The notes: generated by a model from the letters alone, not told the origin. 47,009 nt of DNA from Candidatus Obscuribacterales bacterium (GCA_949127735.1 CASBPX010000067.1:1-47009), one strand, 5' to 3'; numbered from the stretch's first letter, positions 24,056 to 32,921 are shown. Numbers and translations: made by a program.

Positions 24056-24433
24056 ATGCAGATTCGTCTTTTTAATCGTCAAGACGACAAAGAATTACGA
24101 GCTCTGGTACAGGCAATCAATGAAAGCCAGGGTACTGCTATGGATCTCGACGGTAAAGACAACGATTTGCGCAATGTAGAAGGCAGCTACTTTGGCCATG
24201 ACGGCCTTTTCCTGGTAGCTGAAGACGAAGGCACCATCATTGCATTCTGTGGCGCACGCATTGGCACAAGCGCAAGTAACGTCGCAGGCGAAACTTTAGA
24301 AGTAACCAGGCTTTGGTCAAAAGATGGCATTGATCCATCTATTGTTGAAAAGCTAATCAGCACTGTGCGCAATCATGCCTGGCAATTAGATTTTGACAAA
24401 GTACTCTTAGGCGACGATTTAATCGCCATTTAA
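24056..24433 (+). CDS. Small GNAT-like protein
   Basis: This 125-residue protein resembles the GNAT N-acetyltransferase fold: MQIRLFNRQDD strand and helix at the start, a FLVAEDEGTIIAFCGARIG pair of strands at about 52-70, and the LEVTRLWSKDG segment like the beta-4 to alpha-3 region. However, the acetyl-CoA loop R/QxxGxG/A is replaced by WSKDGIDPSIVEKL, so acetyl-CoA binding is doubtful. It may be an inactive or divergent member. The ribosome-binding site AAGAGG is five bases before the ATG. It is isolated between the hppA terminator and a convergent SLH gene. Confidence 0.6.
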   Translation: MQIRLFNRQDDKELRALVQAINESQGTAMDLDGKDNDLRNVEGSYFGHDGLFLVAEDEGTIIAFCGARIGTSASNVAGETLEVTRLWSKDGIDPSIVEKLISTVRNHAWQLDFDKVLLGDDLIAI

Positions 24434-24503
24434 AATTTCGAAAAAGCGGGTGCAGAGTTCTGGCGCTCTTATCAGGCTATTCACTTTGGCGCAGCCTAAG
24501 AAA

Positions 24504-24547
24504 TTTTACAACCTGTAGGTTGTAAAATAAAACAACTTAAGAGTTGT
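24504..24547. repeat. Two adjacent hairpins sharing a TTGTAAA-type arm
   Basis: The first palindrome is TTTTACAACC/GGTTGTAAAA with a 4-base loop (24504-24527). The second is ACAACT/AGTTGT (24532-24547). Both carry the ACAAC/GTTGT core, so the region holds four half-sites. It lies between convergent genes and has no strong T tract. Confidence 0.6.
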
Positions 24548-24568
24548 AAAAAAACCCTAGGCAGCAAA

Positions 24569-24598
24569 TCAGGACCCCCTGACCAAAGAGGGTCCTGA
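24569..24598 (-). terminator. Probable terminator of the SLH gene
   Basis: A 9-bp stem (24569-24577 with 24590-24598) and a 12-base loop lie 26 bases beyond the stop of the minus-strand SLH gene. On that strand it is followed by TTTGC and, later, seven T. A reasonable, not perfect, intrinsic terminator. Confidence 0.6.
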
Positions 24599-24624
24599 AA
24601 GCAAGCTTAGGCCGCCCCTAAGCT

Positions 24625-27108
24625 TTATTGAGGCTCAATTCCGACTCTGATTTGCGGCAGATTCTTGCCCAAATTATTCAAAGTCTGGTAGGTCAAAGCA
24701 GCAACGTCTGCCCGTGTCGCATTAACGTTGGGCTTGATCTGACTGGGGTCAGGATAGCTGACAAGGATATGAGCCTTAGCTGCTTTGGCAACAGAAGGCG
24801 CTGCCCAGGCCGGTACCGATGAACCATCTCCATATGAATTGAGAATAGCTGTGTCGCCAGCAGAAACATTGCCCGGCAATGCTTTAGCTAAAATCACCAG
24901 CGCTTGAGCACGGGTAATCTTATCTTCGGGCTTAAAGCTGCCATCAGGAAAACCTGTTACCAGACCGGCTTGACTCACCGCGGCAATAGCGCGGTTTGCC
25001 CAGTAAGAACTGGAGACGTCGGCGAAATTAGCAGGCCCTGAAGCAGCAGGCAAACTCAGCGCCTTTACGGCAATGGCGGCAAACTGAGCGCGAGTGATAC
25101 CATCATCGGGCTTGAATGAACCATCCGGAAACCCACCAATGATGCCACGTTGTGTCAGCTGACCCACGTATGATTCGGCCCAATGCCCTTTGGTATCAAA
25201 CGGCACACTGGAGCTTGAAATCGGCGGTGCTACAGGAGCAGCTGCTAGAAGTCTAGTCATATCGCTTTCAAATTTGTCGAGATCACGACTGACAGACATT
25301 GATTCCCAATCGGTCAGTGAATTTTCAGAAGCGCGAAAAGACGCTTCAACGGCACTTACTCGGTCAAGTTCTCGGCGCAAATCAGCTATTTGATTGCTGC
25401 TCAAACTGCCGGAGGCTTCAGCGTCGTTGAGTTTTTTACTTAGCTCAGACTGCCGGCGGTTGATGTTGGGCAGTGGGGCAATGGCTCGATCGAGCTTAGC
25501 GGTAACACTGTCGTATTCACGAGTGATGGCCACTACTTGCTGGTCTGTAATTTGACCGTTTCCTGAGCGCATGGCTGCTTCCAGCTCGGCTGCCCTGGAC
25601 AGATCTGCTCTAAAGTCATCGGCCTGCGCAGGGGTCAACCGACCTGAAGCCAGGCCGTCTTCGATACGTTTAGCCAGGGCTGATTTTTTAGCATTAACAT
25701 CTGGCAATGCCGTCATCGAACGGCGCAACTGAGTGTGTACCTGATCAAGATCATTGGCCAGAGATAATGTCTCGCTGTCTGTCAGCAGACCATCAGCTCT
25801 AAACAAACGCTCATTAGCAGACACTCTATCGAGTTGGTTGCGCATCTGCGCATAGACTTCTTCAGTGATGCGCTGATTGGTGCGAGCAGAATCAAGCTGA
25901 GTTTGCAGGCGATTTTCACGATCAGCTAAGGAATTACTGTTGCCGGAACTACCTGATCCATTTGGATTTGACGTCGCAATCAGGCTGCGTTCAAGGCGTT
26001 TATTCAACCTTCCCAGGTCATCAGCCAGGGTTAAAGTTTCTGTGTCAGAAAGCATTCCATCAGCTCGGAATGTTGCTTCCAGACCGGTAATACGATCGAA
26101 CTCTTGCTTCAGCATCGCCAGTTCTTGTGCATCTAATTTGCCTGAAGCCTGACCTGTAATTAAGCGCTCCGAAATCTGTCTTTGCATATCGTTAATGCCG
26201 GGGCCGGCACCGCCGGTAGCACCACCAGGATTATTGCTAATGGCAGTAAAGCGCTCAAGTTTGCTGTTCAGCCGCTCTAGATCGAGAGCCAACGACAATT
26301 GATCTTCGGTACTGAGAACGCGTCCGCTGGCGGTCATCTGAGTATTGCGAGTACCAATGCGAGTTAACTCTTGACGATAATTTTCGGCGTCGGCGGCATT
26401 TAAACGACCAGCTGTAGACAGATCGTTAATGCGAGTCAATAGTTCTTTGCCTTTAGCAGTGAAATCCATATCGCCGCCGGTGCGTGCTTTTAGTTGCGTT
26501 TCAAAAGCACTAGATAAGCGGTCAAGCTCTAAAGCGAGCTCAAGGGTTTGTGTGCTAGTCAAGGCGCCGGCAGCCTTATATGCAGCTTCTTTGCCATTAA
26601 TGCTATTGAGGGTTCTTCTAAATTCTGCAGCTTCCATTCCGGTGAGACGCCCGGCAGTGACTGCATCATTTAATCTGTTTTGAATATCAAGTTGGCGACC
26701 ATCCACATCAGTTAAACCAATGGCTGTGCGCTCATGCATGCCTTTTTCAATGTTTGTGGAAAGAGCATCAAGCTCTAGTGTGAGCCTGGCTTTTTGGAAA
26801 AACGAAAATCTACCATTAGCTTTATAGCCATCTTCCGCATTTTTCAAGCGAATGAGCTCTTGTTTAAATGGTGCGGCTTCAGCAGCGGTCAACCGTCCGG
26901 CTGCAATGGCGTCAGCAATTTTCTTATCAAGATCAAAACGTGTTTTTTCAACATCCAGCATTGATTGCATCGGATTAAAATTGTTGCCGCCATATTGAGC
27001 TTGTACAGGGGGTACAAACCCACCAGCAAAGGTCGTGACAACGGTTACCAGAGCAAACGATGTAGCCATACCAAAACGTATCTTATTTGTCTTAATTTGC
27101 GAACGCAT
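24625..27108 (-). CDS. SLH-domain surface protein with seven helical repeats
   Basis: This 827-residue exported protein has a signal peptide (about 1-38, ending PPVQAQ). Seven tandem repeats of about 75-85 residues fill 45-640. Each has a GRLT-type turn after a short helix, then a helix with R/L-x-x-E and a DLDRL-type helix; GRLT becomes SGKLD, NQRIT and SGSLS in the later units. Three SLH domains close the protein (about 655-815: GGFPDGSFKPDD, TGFPDGSFKPED and a degenerate third, VSYPDPSQIKPN). SLH domains bind cell-wall or outer-envelope polymers, so the repeats are likely displayed on or just below the cell surface. SLH at the C-terminus differs from the N-terminal placement in cyanobacterial porins. 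The ATG at 27108 lies after AGGGGA; the TTG at 27123 is less likely. Confidence 0.9.
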   Translation of the reverse strand: MRSQIKTNKIRFGMATSFALVTVVTTFAGGFVPPVQAQYGGNNFNPMQSMLDVEKTRFDLDKKIADAIAAGRLTAAEAAPFKQELIRLKNAEDGYKANGRFSFFQKARLTLELDALSTNIEKGMHERTAIGLTDVDGRQLDIQNRLNDAVTAGRLTGMEAAEFRRTLNSINGKEAAYKAAGALTSTQTLELALELDRLSSAFETQLKARTGGDMDFTAKGKELLTRINDLSTAGRLNAADAENYRQELTRIGTRNTQMTASGRVLSTEDQLSLALDLERLNSKLERFTAISNNPGGATGGAGPGINDMQRQISERLITGQASGKLDAQELAMLKQEFDRITGLEATFRADGMLSDTETLTLADDLGRLNKRLERSLIATSNPNGSGSSGNSNSLADRENRLQTQLDSARTNQRITEEVYAQMRNQLDRVSANERLFRADGLLTDSETLSLANDLDQVHTQLRRSMTALPDVNAKKSALAKRIEDGLASGRLTPAQADDFRADLSRAAELEAAMRSGNGQITDQQVVAITREYDSVTAKLDRAIAPLPNINRRQSELSKKLNDAEASGSLSSNQIADLRRELDRVSAVEASFRASENSLTDWESMSVSRDLDKFESDMTRLLAAAPVAPPISSSSVPFDTKGHWAESYVGQLTQRGIIGGFPDGSFKPDDGITRAQFAAIAVKALSLPAASGPANFADVSSSYWANRAIAAVSQAGLVTGFPDGSFKPEDKITRAQALVILAKALPGNVSAGDTAILNSYGDGSSVPAWAAPSVAKAAKAHILVSYPDPSQIKPNVNATRADVAALTYQTLNNLGKNLPQIRVGIEPQ

Positions 27109-27293
27109 ACTTCCCCTTTTCAACTGATTTCAAAACTTACATACGCTGGAGCACACAAGAGCGCGCACAGGCTCGCTGTCTCAACTGTCTAGCCAATTGT
27201 ATAACGTAGAGTTAGATGTGATGACTCGGCTATACGCTTTCAGGTTCCCAAATAAGCAGCAAAGACGTCCAGGCGTAGCATTTAGAAACAATT

Positions 27294-27308
27294 CAAACTG
27301 ACAGTTTG
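27294..27308 (-). terminator. Weak hairpin after the EF-hand-like gene
   Basis: CAAACT/AGTTTG with a 3-base loop, followed on the minus strand by AATTGTTTCT. Possible weak terminator for the gene ending at 27324. Confidence 0.3.
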
Positions 27309-27323
27309 GTTTGTTCGCGAACT

Positions 27324-27677
27324 TTAGCCTAACAAGCGGGTAATCAAAGCGAAATACGATTCAAGATCGCCCCGCGATAAACCCAACTGCGGAGCGTGAT
27401 CTTCAGCCACCATGTCAGCTATCGCTTCTTGATTGTTGAGCAAAAATGTAATGAACGATTTTTCTTTGCTGTCAGCCGGAGCACTGCTTTGGGCGTAGGC
27501 AAGTTCAGTTTGCTCGATGAAACCATTGCCGTTCTTGTCTAGCTTGTCAAAAGCTCCGTAGGCGAAGTCTCGAATAGCAATAATGTCTTGCAGCTCACCG
27601 TCGCCGTCAGAATTCATCCACTGCCGATCAAAGCTGTCAGATTCCTGACTGCTACCCTGGCCGCTCACTTCGCTCAT
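27324..27677 (-). CDS. EF-hand-like calcium-binding protein
   Basis: This protein is 117 residues long from the ATG at 27677. One canonical EF loop, DKNGNGFIEQTEL, lies near residue 48. A preceding NSDGDGELQDI is a second, partly degenerate loop. The rest is helical and ends ALITRLLG. No signal peptide is visible, so a cytosolic calcium-responsive role is likely, though the target is not seen. An open frame continues 31 codons upstream to 27770 but that segment is not protein-like and would overlap the promoter region. It is divergent from the 54-codon membrane peptide gene at 27797. Confidence 0.65.
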   Translation of the reverse strand: MSEVSGQGSSQESDSFDRQWMNSDGDGELQDIIAIRDFAYGAFDKLDKNGNGFIEQTELAYAQSSAPADSKEKSFITFLLNNQEAIADMVAEDHAPQLGLSRGDLESYFALITRLLG

Positions 27678-27796
27678 ATTCGCAATCGCCCCATCACAAG
27701 AGTATCTTAGGTTCTTGATTCCACGGGGGCACAAGGTCAAAACCGTTTGACTCTTTGCGTTAAGTGGCAAGTAATTGCTAGCAAAGGGAGACGGTT

Positions 27797-27961
27797 ATGG
27801 CGGACGAACACCTGAACAAAATGTGGCTGGCGGTAGTTGCCGGTTTGCTGATTGCCACGTCTAACACCTGGCTATTCAACCCTAATTCTAATGATTCCGA
27901 GCAAAAGCGTTCTATATATAGCGCGCCCTGGGTGTACCCTGGCGACCAACCACCGGTCTAG
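27797..27961 (+). CDS. 54-residue single-pass membrane peptide
   Basis: An ATG with GGGAG six bases upstream opens a 54-codon frame ending in TAG. The product has a short polar start (MADEHLNK), one hydrophobic helix (WLAVVAGLLIATSNTWLF, residues 10-27) and a polar tail rich in Ser, Pro and Tyr. It is short enough to be missed by length cut-offs. It is convergent with the phosphate transporter gene, whose stop lies only six bases beyond. No family is recognised; the good ribosome-binding site and codon composition support it as real. Confidence 0.6.
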   Translation: MADEHLNKMWLAVVAGLLIATSNTWLFNPNSNDSEQKRSIYSAPWVYPGDQPPV

Positions 27962-27967
27962 CAACTT

Positions 27968-29014
27968 TTAGATCAGGCGCAGAACAGTAAAAAGTCGAAA
28001 AAGTACAAAGGCGAAAGCAGCTGAAAAAGGAATGGTTAAAAGCCATGCCCTCGCCATTTCTGTGGCCACGAGCCAGTGCACGCCTTTACGGCGATTGGCG
28101 TAACCCACTCCCATTACAGTTGAAGCTATTACCTGAGAGGCTGAAACTGGTCCGCCAGTAAGTGAGCCGACCAGAACAACTAGAGCCGAAGCGAGTTCGG
28201 TGACAAAACCATGAACCGGTCTTTGTTTAAATATACCGGAGCCGACGCGTTTGAGAATGCCTGGGGCCATTGCCACTACCCCTAGTGTCAGACAAGCACC
28301 GATGGACAAACGCACCCAGAGCGGAATAACATCGCTCGAACTAAGCGGATTTTGAGGCCCTGCCATACTTGCCGCACTTAATGCCATCACGACCACACCC
28401 ATAATTTTTTGACTGTCGTTGGCTCCGTGTCCAAATGCTAAGGCCGGCAAAACAAGCCACTGAGAAGCTTTCAGGGCATTGTTAACCTTGACGGTGGCGC
28501 GAGCTAGCAGAAATTGCAAAAGATGCAGAGTGAAATAACCTGCAGTAAAACCAATCAGCGGCGACAAAAATAAAGTAGTGATCACCCTGCAAACGCCGGT
28601 AGCATGCAACCACGAAAAGTTGCCCCAGTTTATATATTCGAAATTACCGCTAGAGGCAAAAATGGCACCAATCAGGCCACCAACTAAAGCGTGTGTTGAA
28701 CTTGAAGGCACTCGCAGCAACCTCGTCAGAAAATTCCACAAGACAGCAGCGAGTAAGCCGCAACTGAGCACACTTAAAAATGCGTCGCCGCGAGGGTAAT
28801 TGGTAATGCCGGCAATGGCCGAAGCTACTTGTGAGCCACCAAAAAGTGCTCCGAGAAATTCAAAAACAGCAGTGAGCAAGACTGCCTGCCAGAGCCGCAA
28901 TGAACGTGAGGCGATTGGACTGGCAGCAACCGAGCTGCCGTCCTGAAAACCATTGGTATAGGCAAATACGCATCCGCAAATAAAGACAAAAAGCAAATGA
29001 GAGTTGACTGTCAT
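27968..29014 (-). CDS. PiT-family inorganic phosphate transporter
   Basis: This 348-residue polytopic protein has the two PiT half-repeats: NGFQDGSSVAASPIASRSL near residue 20 (in place of the usual NGFHDAAN form) and HGANDSQKIMGVV near residue 193. About ten membrane helices are expected. PiT carriers import phosphate with a proton or sodium ion, usually as a metal-phosphate complex. The gene directly follows the DUF47 protein (six bases), a classic pairing. It resembles the short bacterial PitA-like group rather than the sulphate-permease-like members. Confidence 0.92.
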   Translation of the reverse strand: MTVNSHLLFVFICGCVFAYTNGFQDGSSVAASPIASRSLRLWQAVLLTAVFEFLGALFGGSQVASAIAGITNYPRGDAFLSVLSCGLLAAVLWNFLTRLLRVPSSSTHALVGGLIGAIFASSGNFEYINWGNFSWLHATGVCRVITTLFLSPLIGFTAGYFTLHLLQFLLARATVKVNNALKASQWLVLPALAFGHGANDSQKIMGVVVMALSAASMAGPQNPLSSSDVIPLWVRLSIGACLTLGVVAMAPGILKRVGSGIFKQRPVHGFVTELASALVVLVGSLTGGPVSASQVIASTVMGVGYANRRKGVHWLVATEMARAWLLTIPFSAAFAFVLFRLFTVLRLI

Positions 29015-29020
29015 GGCATG

Positions 29021-29686
29021 CTAACTGATCTTTACGATGACGTGGCGCAATTTCTCGGCAACAGTATCGATGCATGTGGCAGTGTGCATCATGGTTCGGT
29101 ACACCTCAAGGGTGCGCAAAATAGTTTTGAAGTCATTGACCTCAAACAATTCGCGCATGGCCTGGCGATACATTTTTTCGAAACGAGTTTCAGACTTGCG
29201 AGCCAGACTGGCCTGGGCTGAGGCTTCGATAAAGTTGCCGTCAAGATTGCGAAAAGAATTATAGAGACAACGGGTGCCTTCGACTAAAGTGCGCGCCATT
29301 TCAGAAAGGGTCGAATCACGCGGGCAATAATTGAGGGCTTCCACTTCGCGTGCACTGTCTTTGGCTGAATTAATCACTTCGTCAAGCCTGACCGACAAAT
29401 CGTATATGTCTTCCCTATCGAACGGAGTGACAAAAGATTCGGCCAGTTTTAAATGCAGCGCTGCTTTTTGCTCATCGGCTTGACGCTCTAAGTCTCTTAC
29501 ACGCTGACAGCGCTCATAAGCGCCTGTGCTAAGCCAGGTCTCCAGTGCTTCTACGCCTTTTAATGTGGTATCCGCCTGCGCCAGAAGCAAGGCATAAAAA
29601 TTAACGCGAGGTTCGAAAAAATGGGAGAGACCTGGCACTTTCTTTTGCAACAAATGCCAGAACGATCTCTTGGAAGATGATGCCAT
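29021..29686 (-). CDS. DUF47/PhoU-like phosphate transport regulator
   Basis: This 221-residue all-helical protein has the DUF47 signature: LEALETWLSTG-type helix, VRDLERQADEQKAALHLKL, then FVTPFDREDIYDLSVRLDEVINSAKDSA. DUF47 proteins are PhoU relatives that bind metal clusters and are almost always paired with PiT carriers, which they are thought to restrain or activate. The start is ATG 29686 (AGG five bases upstream) or the preceding GTG at 29689. It begins 20 bases after the stop of the uncharacterised upstream gene, so the three genes form an operon. Confidence 0.92.
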   Translation of the reverse strand: MASSSKRSFWHLLQKKVPGLSHFFEPRVNFYALLLAQADTTLKGVEALETWLSTGAYERCQRVRDLERQADEQKAALHLKLAESFVTPFDREDIYDLSVRLDEVINSAKDSAREVEALNYCPRDSTLSEMARTLVEGTRCLYNSFRNLDGNFIEASAQASLARKSETRFEKMYRQAMRELFEVNDFKTILRTLEVYRTMMHTATCIDTVAEKLRHVIVKIS

Positions 29687-29706
29687 CACAACCTGCTTGT
29701 TTTACT

Positions 29707-30696
29707 TCAAGCGCCGACGCCAGTTTCACTCAGTGCCGCTTTCAACGCTTCAAGAAAGTCATCGCCCTTGATTTGAGTTTCCGCTCCATCGGCTAGCTGA
29801 AGCCGGGCAATTATGTCATCGATGCCGTTGAATTGCCAGCGGCATCTGCCGTTCTCAAGCTTGCTGAGTAATTTGGAGAGTGCGGTCAGATCAATCCTTT
29901 TCATCAGCGGCCGTGAAACATAGTCAACCCAGGTTTCATAGCGATAGTAAAATTCATATCTTCTGCCGCACATTACTAAAATTCGCATGCGCTGCGTGCG
30001 ATTGTGAATGGCCATGGGGTGCAATACAGATGAAATCCAGCTGGCACAACGCTCTCTATCAAAGGGGGCAAATGCATTTTCTTCCATGCGCACTACCAGC
30101 AAATCTAGCTCAGGATACTCAGTCAAAGTAATTTTGCCGGCTTCAATGGCTTCTTCAGTACAGGTAAGAAAATTGTCTTCTTCGCTCCAGTAACGACGTA
30201 AATTATCTATTTTCTGAATTATTTTTGGTAAGCGCATCAGCAGCTCTTCATAAAGAATTGCCGTAATCTCAGGGTACGGTCGAGCGAAAACACTGGAGTT
30301 GAGCGGTGAACGATCCGGATTAGTCCATGCTGACAGTACAAAAGCAATGCGGGCAGAATCGCGATCAGTGAATATTCCAAAGTCGCCGGCGCTGGCGATG
30401 TCAATTAATGTCTGCCGCTCTTCAGCCGCCGCTTGCGGATTAATCAAGCTATAGAGACAGACCAATGCATCTTCATCAAAATGATTAGTTGATACCACAG
30501 TGCACGAAGTTTGATGCTGAGTTTGATCACGTTCAAGATAACGAAAAACAATCTGAGCGGAAAGATCATCTTTATAGATAGACGGAGTGCCACTATCCGG
30601 CCAGTGAGAAAGAGTAAGTACGGTAGCATCGTTTGCCTTCCCGTCTACAATTAAATTGGGAGTCTGTCCCAATTTGTGGTAAGGCACATAACGCAT
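29707..30696 (-). CDS. Uncharacterised protein in phosphate operon (possible DUF6687 member)
   Basis: This 329-residue protein has no signal or membrane segment. Landmarks are a MRYVPYHKLGQTPN start, LTLSHWPDSGTP near 30, DDLSAQIVFRYLE, and STNHFDEDALVCLYSLINP near 75-90. The last recalls DHH-type motifs with an acidic cluster. The mix resembles proteins I associate with DUF6687, but I could not verify this. Context: it lies on the same strand as DUF47 and PiT with a short gap, so a role in phosphate or phosphorylated-nucleotide handling is an inference. The ATG at 30696 is chosen over the TTG at 30726. Confidence 0.6.
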   Translation of the reverse strand: MRYVPYHKLGQTPNLIVDGKANDATVLTLSHWPDSGTPSIYKDDLSAQIVFRYLERDQTQHQTSCTVVSTNHFDEDALVCLYSLINPQAAAEERQTLIDIASAGDFGIFTDRDSARIAFVLSAWTNPDRSPLNSSVFARPYPEITAILYEELLMRLPKIIQKIDNLRRYWSEEDNFLTCTEEAIEAGKITLTEYPELDLLVVRMEENAFAPFDRERCASWISSVLHPMAIHNRTQRMRILVMCGRRYEFYYRYETWVDYVSRPLMKRIDLTALSKLLSKLENGRCRWQFNGIDDIIARLQLADGAETQIKGDDFLEALKAALSETGVGA

Positions 30697-30801
30697 GCGC
30701 AGACACCGTGATTCCTGACACTTCAATACCAGCTTATCAAAGAGCCAGGATGCCGGGTCGCGAAATTCAAGGCAGACAGGAAGTTTTAGATTTCGCTGGT
30801 C

Positions 30802-32133
30802 CTAATCTATGGAGGGTGCGAAAATTTTGTTTAACCAGTCGCGGAACGATCTCGCCCAATCAGAAGATTTAAACGATTGTTTTTCAATCATGCGCGTGTA
30901 AGCGCCATTAATTTCCAGATTGTATGGTGAAAGTGCGTGTGCGAGTTCATAATAGTGCAGCGCTTCGCTGTAGTTGTGAGCATAATTTTCTTCGAGCTTG
31001 CCGAGCAAATAAACACCTTCGAGCGATTTTGGATCTTCCGCCAAAAATTTCACCACTTCGGCTTTGGCTAATCGCGGCCTATTGCCTTTGTAGAACATGT
31101 CAGCGAGATAGAAATGGAAAGCCGGTTTGACTGTCAATTTGTCTTTTGCCAGGCGAGCATAAAATTGACTCAGTTGTTCCTTTATAAAGGATGTGGACAT
31201 CGTCTTTACCATATTAGAAAGCACTTCCGCCGAAACGAGCGGTCCACCAATGTATTGGGCTTCCTTTCGCACAAAATAAAAAGCTGGTTGAATCGCTTCT
31301 TTGTATTTGCCAGACCAGTAGAGGCAACGCAATAAATCTTCGGCGCTTCGACCGTAACTGGGCGACTGGTCATATAGATTTTGCAATGGTGCAATCGCTT
31401 GCTCAAATTTTCCCTGATTCATTAATGCATTTGCTTTAACCCGCAATGCCAGCGCAAAATTAGGATTTTGGGCAAGTTCTTCGTCAGCCAACTGGATGGC
31501 CCTGGGCGGATTGGTTGACTCGTAAAGTTCGCCCAATTCAGCCGCCAAATGTTTGATTTTATAGCCCGACTCATATGCTTGCTTGAGAATGCGCTCAGCG
31601 GCATACCAGTGTTTGTTTTCTTTAAAATTTTTGCCCATGAAATACAAAATTTCAGGGGAATTAGGGAAGCGCTTAAGGGATTTTTCAAGCAACTCTGTGG
31701 CGCCCTGACTATCATGCTTTGCCAAAATATGGTTCATGAGACCGGCGGTAGCTCGTGGATCATTGGGGCCGAGTTTATCAGCCAGTTCGTATTCTGCCAC
31801 GGCTTGATCGGGCAAACCAATTTCATCGAAAACCAATCCGAGATATAAATGCAGCTTGTAATTTGTAGGATATTTCCCCGCCAATTCTTCCAACTGGCGC
31901 TGAGATGCGTCTGTCAGGCGTCGACCATCAAGTTCTTCCTGAACGCGCCTGAGCACATCTCCCACGATCACTCCACCGGGCAGCTGGGCGTCTGTAAGTT
32001 CGTCTTTGCGGGAAATCGGCGCGCTTGTCTCAGCGCAGGCTGGCAAGCAATTTAGTTTGAGTGAACTGGAACTGAAAAGAATAGTGAAACAAGTGATGGC
32101 ACCGGCGATGGCAAATTTGATTTGTCGTGTCAC
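30802..32133 (-). CDS. Secreted TPR protein
   Basis: This 443-residue protein has a signal peptide at about 1-33 (ends CLPACAETS, with two cysteines). About ten degenerate TPR units follow from 75, such as YKLHLYLGLVFDEIGLPDQAVAEYELA, interrupted at about 270-330 by a helical insert. Its role is unknown; it could organise envelope complexes. It is on the same strand as the phosphate operon with a 105-base gap, so it may share a promoter but need not. Confidence 0.75.
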   Translation of the reverse strand: MTRQIKFAIAGAITCFTILFSSSSLKLNCLPACAETSAPISRKDELTDAQLPGGVIVGDVLRRVQEELDGRRLTDASQRQLEELAGKYPTNYKLHLYLGLVFDEIGLPDQAVAEYELADKLGPNDPRATAGLMNHILAKHDSQGATELLEKSLKRFPNSPEILYFMGKNFKENKHWYAAERILKQAYESGYKIKHLAAELGELYESTNPPRAIQLADEELAQNPNFALALRVKANALMNQGKFEQAIAPLQNLYDQSPSYGRSAEDLLRCLYWSGKYKEAIQPAFYFVRKEAQYIGGPLVSAEVLSNMVKTMSTSFIKEQLSQFYARLAKDKLTVKPAFHFYLADMFYKGNRPRLAKAEVVKFLAEDPKSLEGVYLLGKLEENYAHNYSEALHYYELAHALSPYNLEINGAYTRMIEKQSFKSSDWARSFRDWLNKIFAPSID

Positions 32134-32336
32134 TCTAAACGTCCTTCCAGCATGATAATTAAACTCCGCAGCTACTAATGCTAGCTATTATAGCTTCACT
32201 TGGCAGCAGATTAATTATCACTAACCAAGGCTACTGCCAGAAAGTTTATTGATTCAAATGGCAGAGCAGATGGGAATAAGGATATTGGTGCATCTTTTGC
32301 AGGCTCGGGGTTTCAGTGCTTGATTGATATCAAACT

Positions 32337-32364
32337 TTGAGCATCCCTGGCACTGATTTGTAAT
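32337..32364 (+). promoter_or_regulatory. Candidate sigma-70-type promoter of TadE-like genes
   Basis: TTGAGC at 32337-32342 and TGTAAT at 32359-32364 are separated by 16 bases, 12 bases before the G tract. Matches are four of six and five of six to consensus. This is a plausible but not tested promoter. Confidence 0.35.
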
Positions 32365-32375
32365 TTGATTTTCCC

Positions 32376-32383
32376 GGGGGGGG
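32376..32383 (+). promoter_or_regulatory. Eight-G tract serving as ribosome-binding site
   Basis: Eight consecutive G at 32376-32383 occupy the ribosome-binding position of the gene starting at 32392, with eight bases spacing. Homopolymeric G tracts of this length can slip during replication. A change of one or two bases would alter spacing rather than frame. Confidence 0.55.
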
Positions 32384-32391
32384 AATGACCC

Positions 32392-32874
32392 ATGAAGTTA
32401 AAGCGGAAAACCAGGGGTGGTCAGATTGCTGAATTGGCTCCGGCACTGCTGATTCTGTTTATTATTATCCTTTTTCCTATGATGGACATTATCTATCTGG
32501 GCCTCGGTTACTGCGCTGGTTGGTACCTCAATCACATGACGGCCCGAGCTTGTGCTACCGTGCCTCCGGCACAATATGTCACCGCCACAACCAGTATGAA
32601 CAATGCCTGGGCAAGCAGCTCTCTCAGCGGTTTTACCGGTGCCTCCATCGCCTACAACAAGGCAGATGCTGTGGACTATCTCGGCACGGCAGTTGATCGC
32701 GAAACTGGCTTACCAATGAAGTACATACAAGTGACGACTCGGGTTAGTGTCAATCCATTTTTCTCGCTTGCGTCAGTTCCATTTTTGAACTCACTCAATA
32801 TAGACGGCCTGACGAAGCCGATAGTTTTTAATTACGTCGACAAACGACCGCAAGAAGAAACTGGCATAAATTAG
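32392..32874 (+). CDS. TadE-like pseudopilin/assembly protein, first of pair
   Basis: This 160-residue protein has a basic N-terminus (MKLKRKTRGGQ) followed by AELAPALLILFIIILFP, the pattern of TadE/TadG and pseudopilin-like proteins where a Glu after a short polar leader precedes the hydrophobic helix. The rest is a small exported domain with a predicted Ala/Ser/Thr-rich loop. Tad systems build Flp pili, but no TadA, TadB, TadC or RcpA gene adjoins. It is followed after a few bases by the second TadE-like gene. Confidence 0.65.
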   Translation: MKLKRKTRGGQIAELAPALLILFIIILFPMMDIIYLGLGYCAGWYLNHMTARACATVPPAQYVTATTSMNNAWASSSLSGFTGASIAYNKADAVDYLGTAVDRETGLPMKYIQVTTRVSVNPFFSLASVPFLNSLNIDGLTKPIVFNYVDKRPQEETGIN

Positions 32875-32921
32875 GGTCATTGATTATTTTGAAAGTTGTG
32901 ATGAAGTTGAGAATATTAAAT

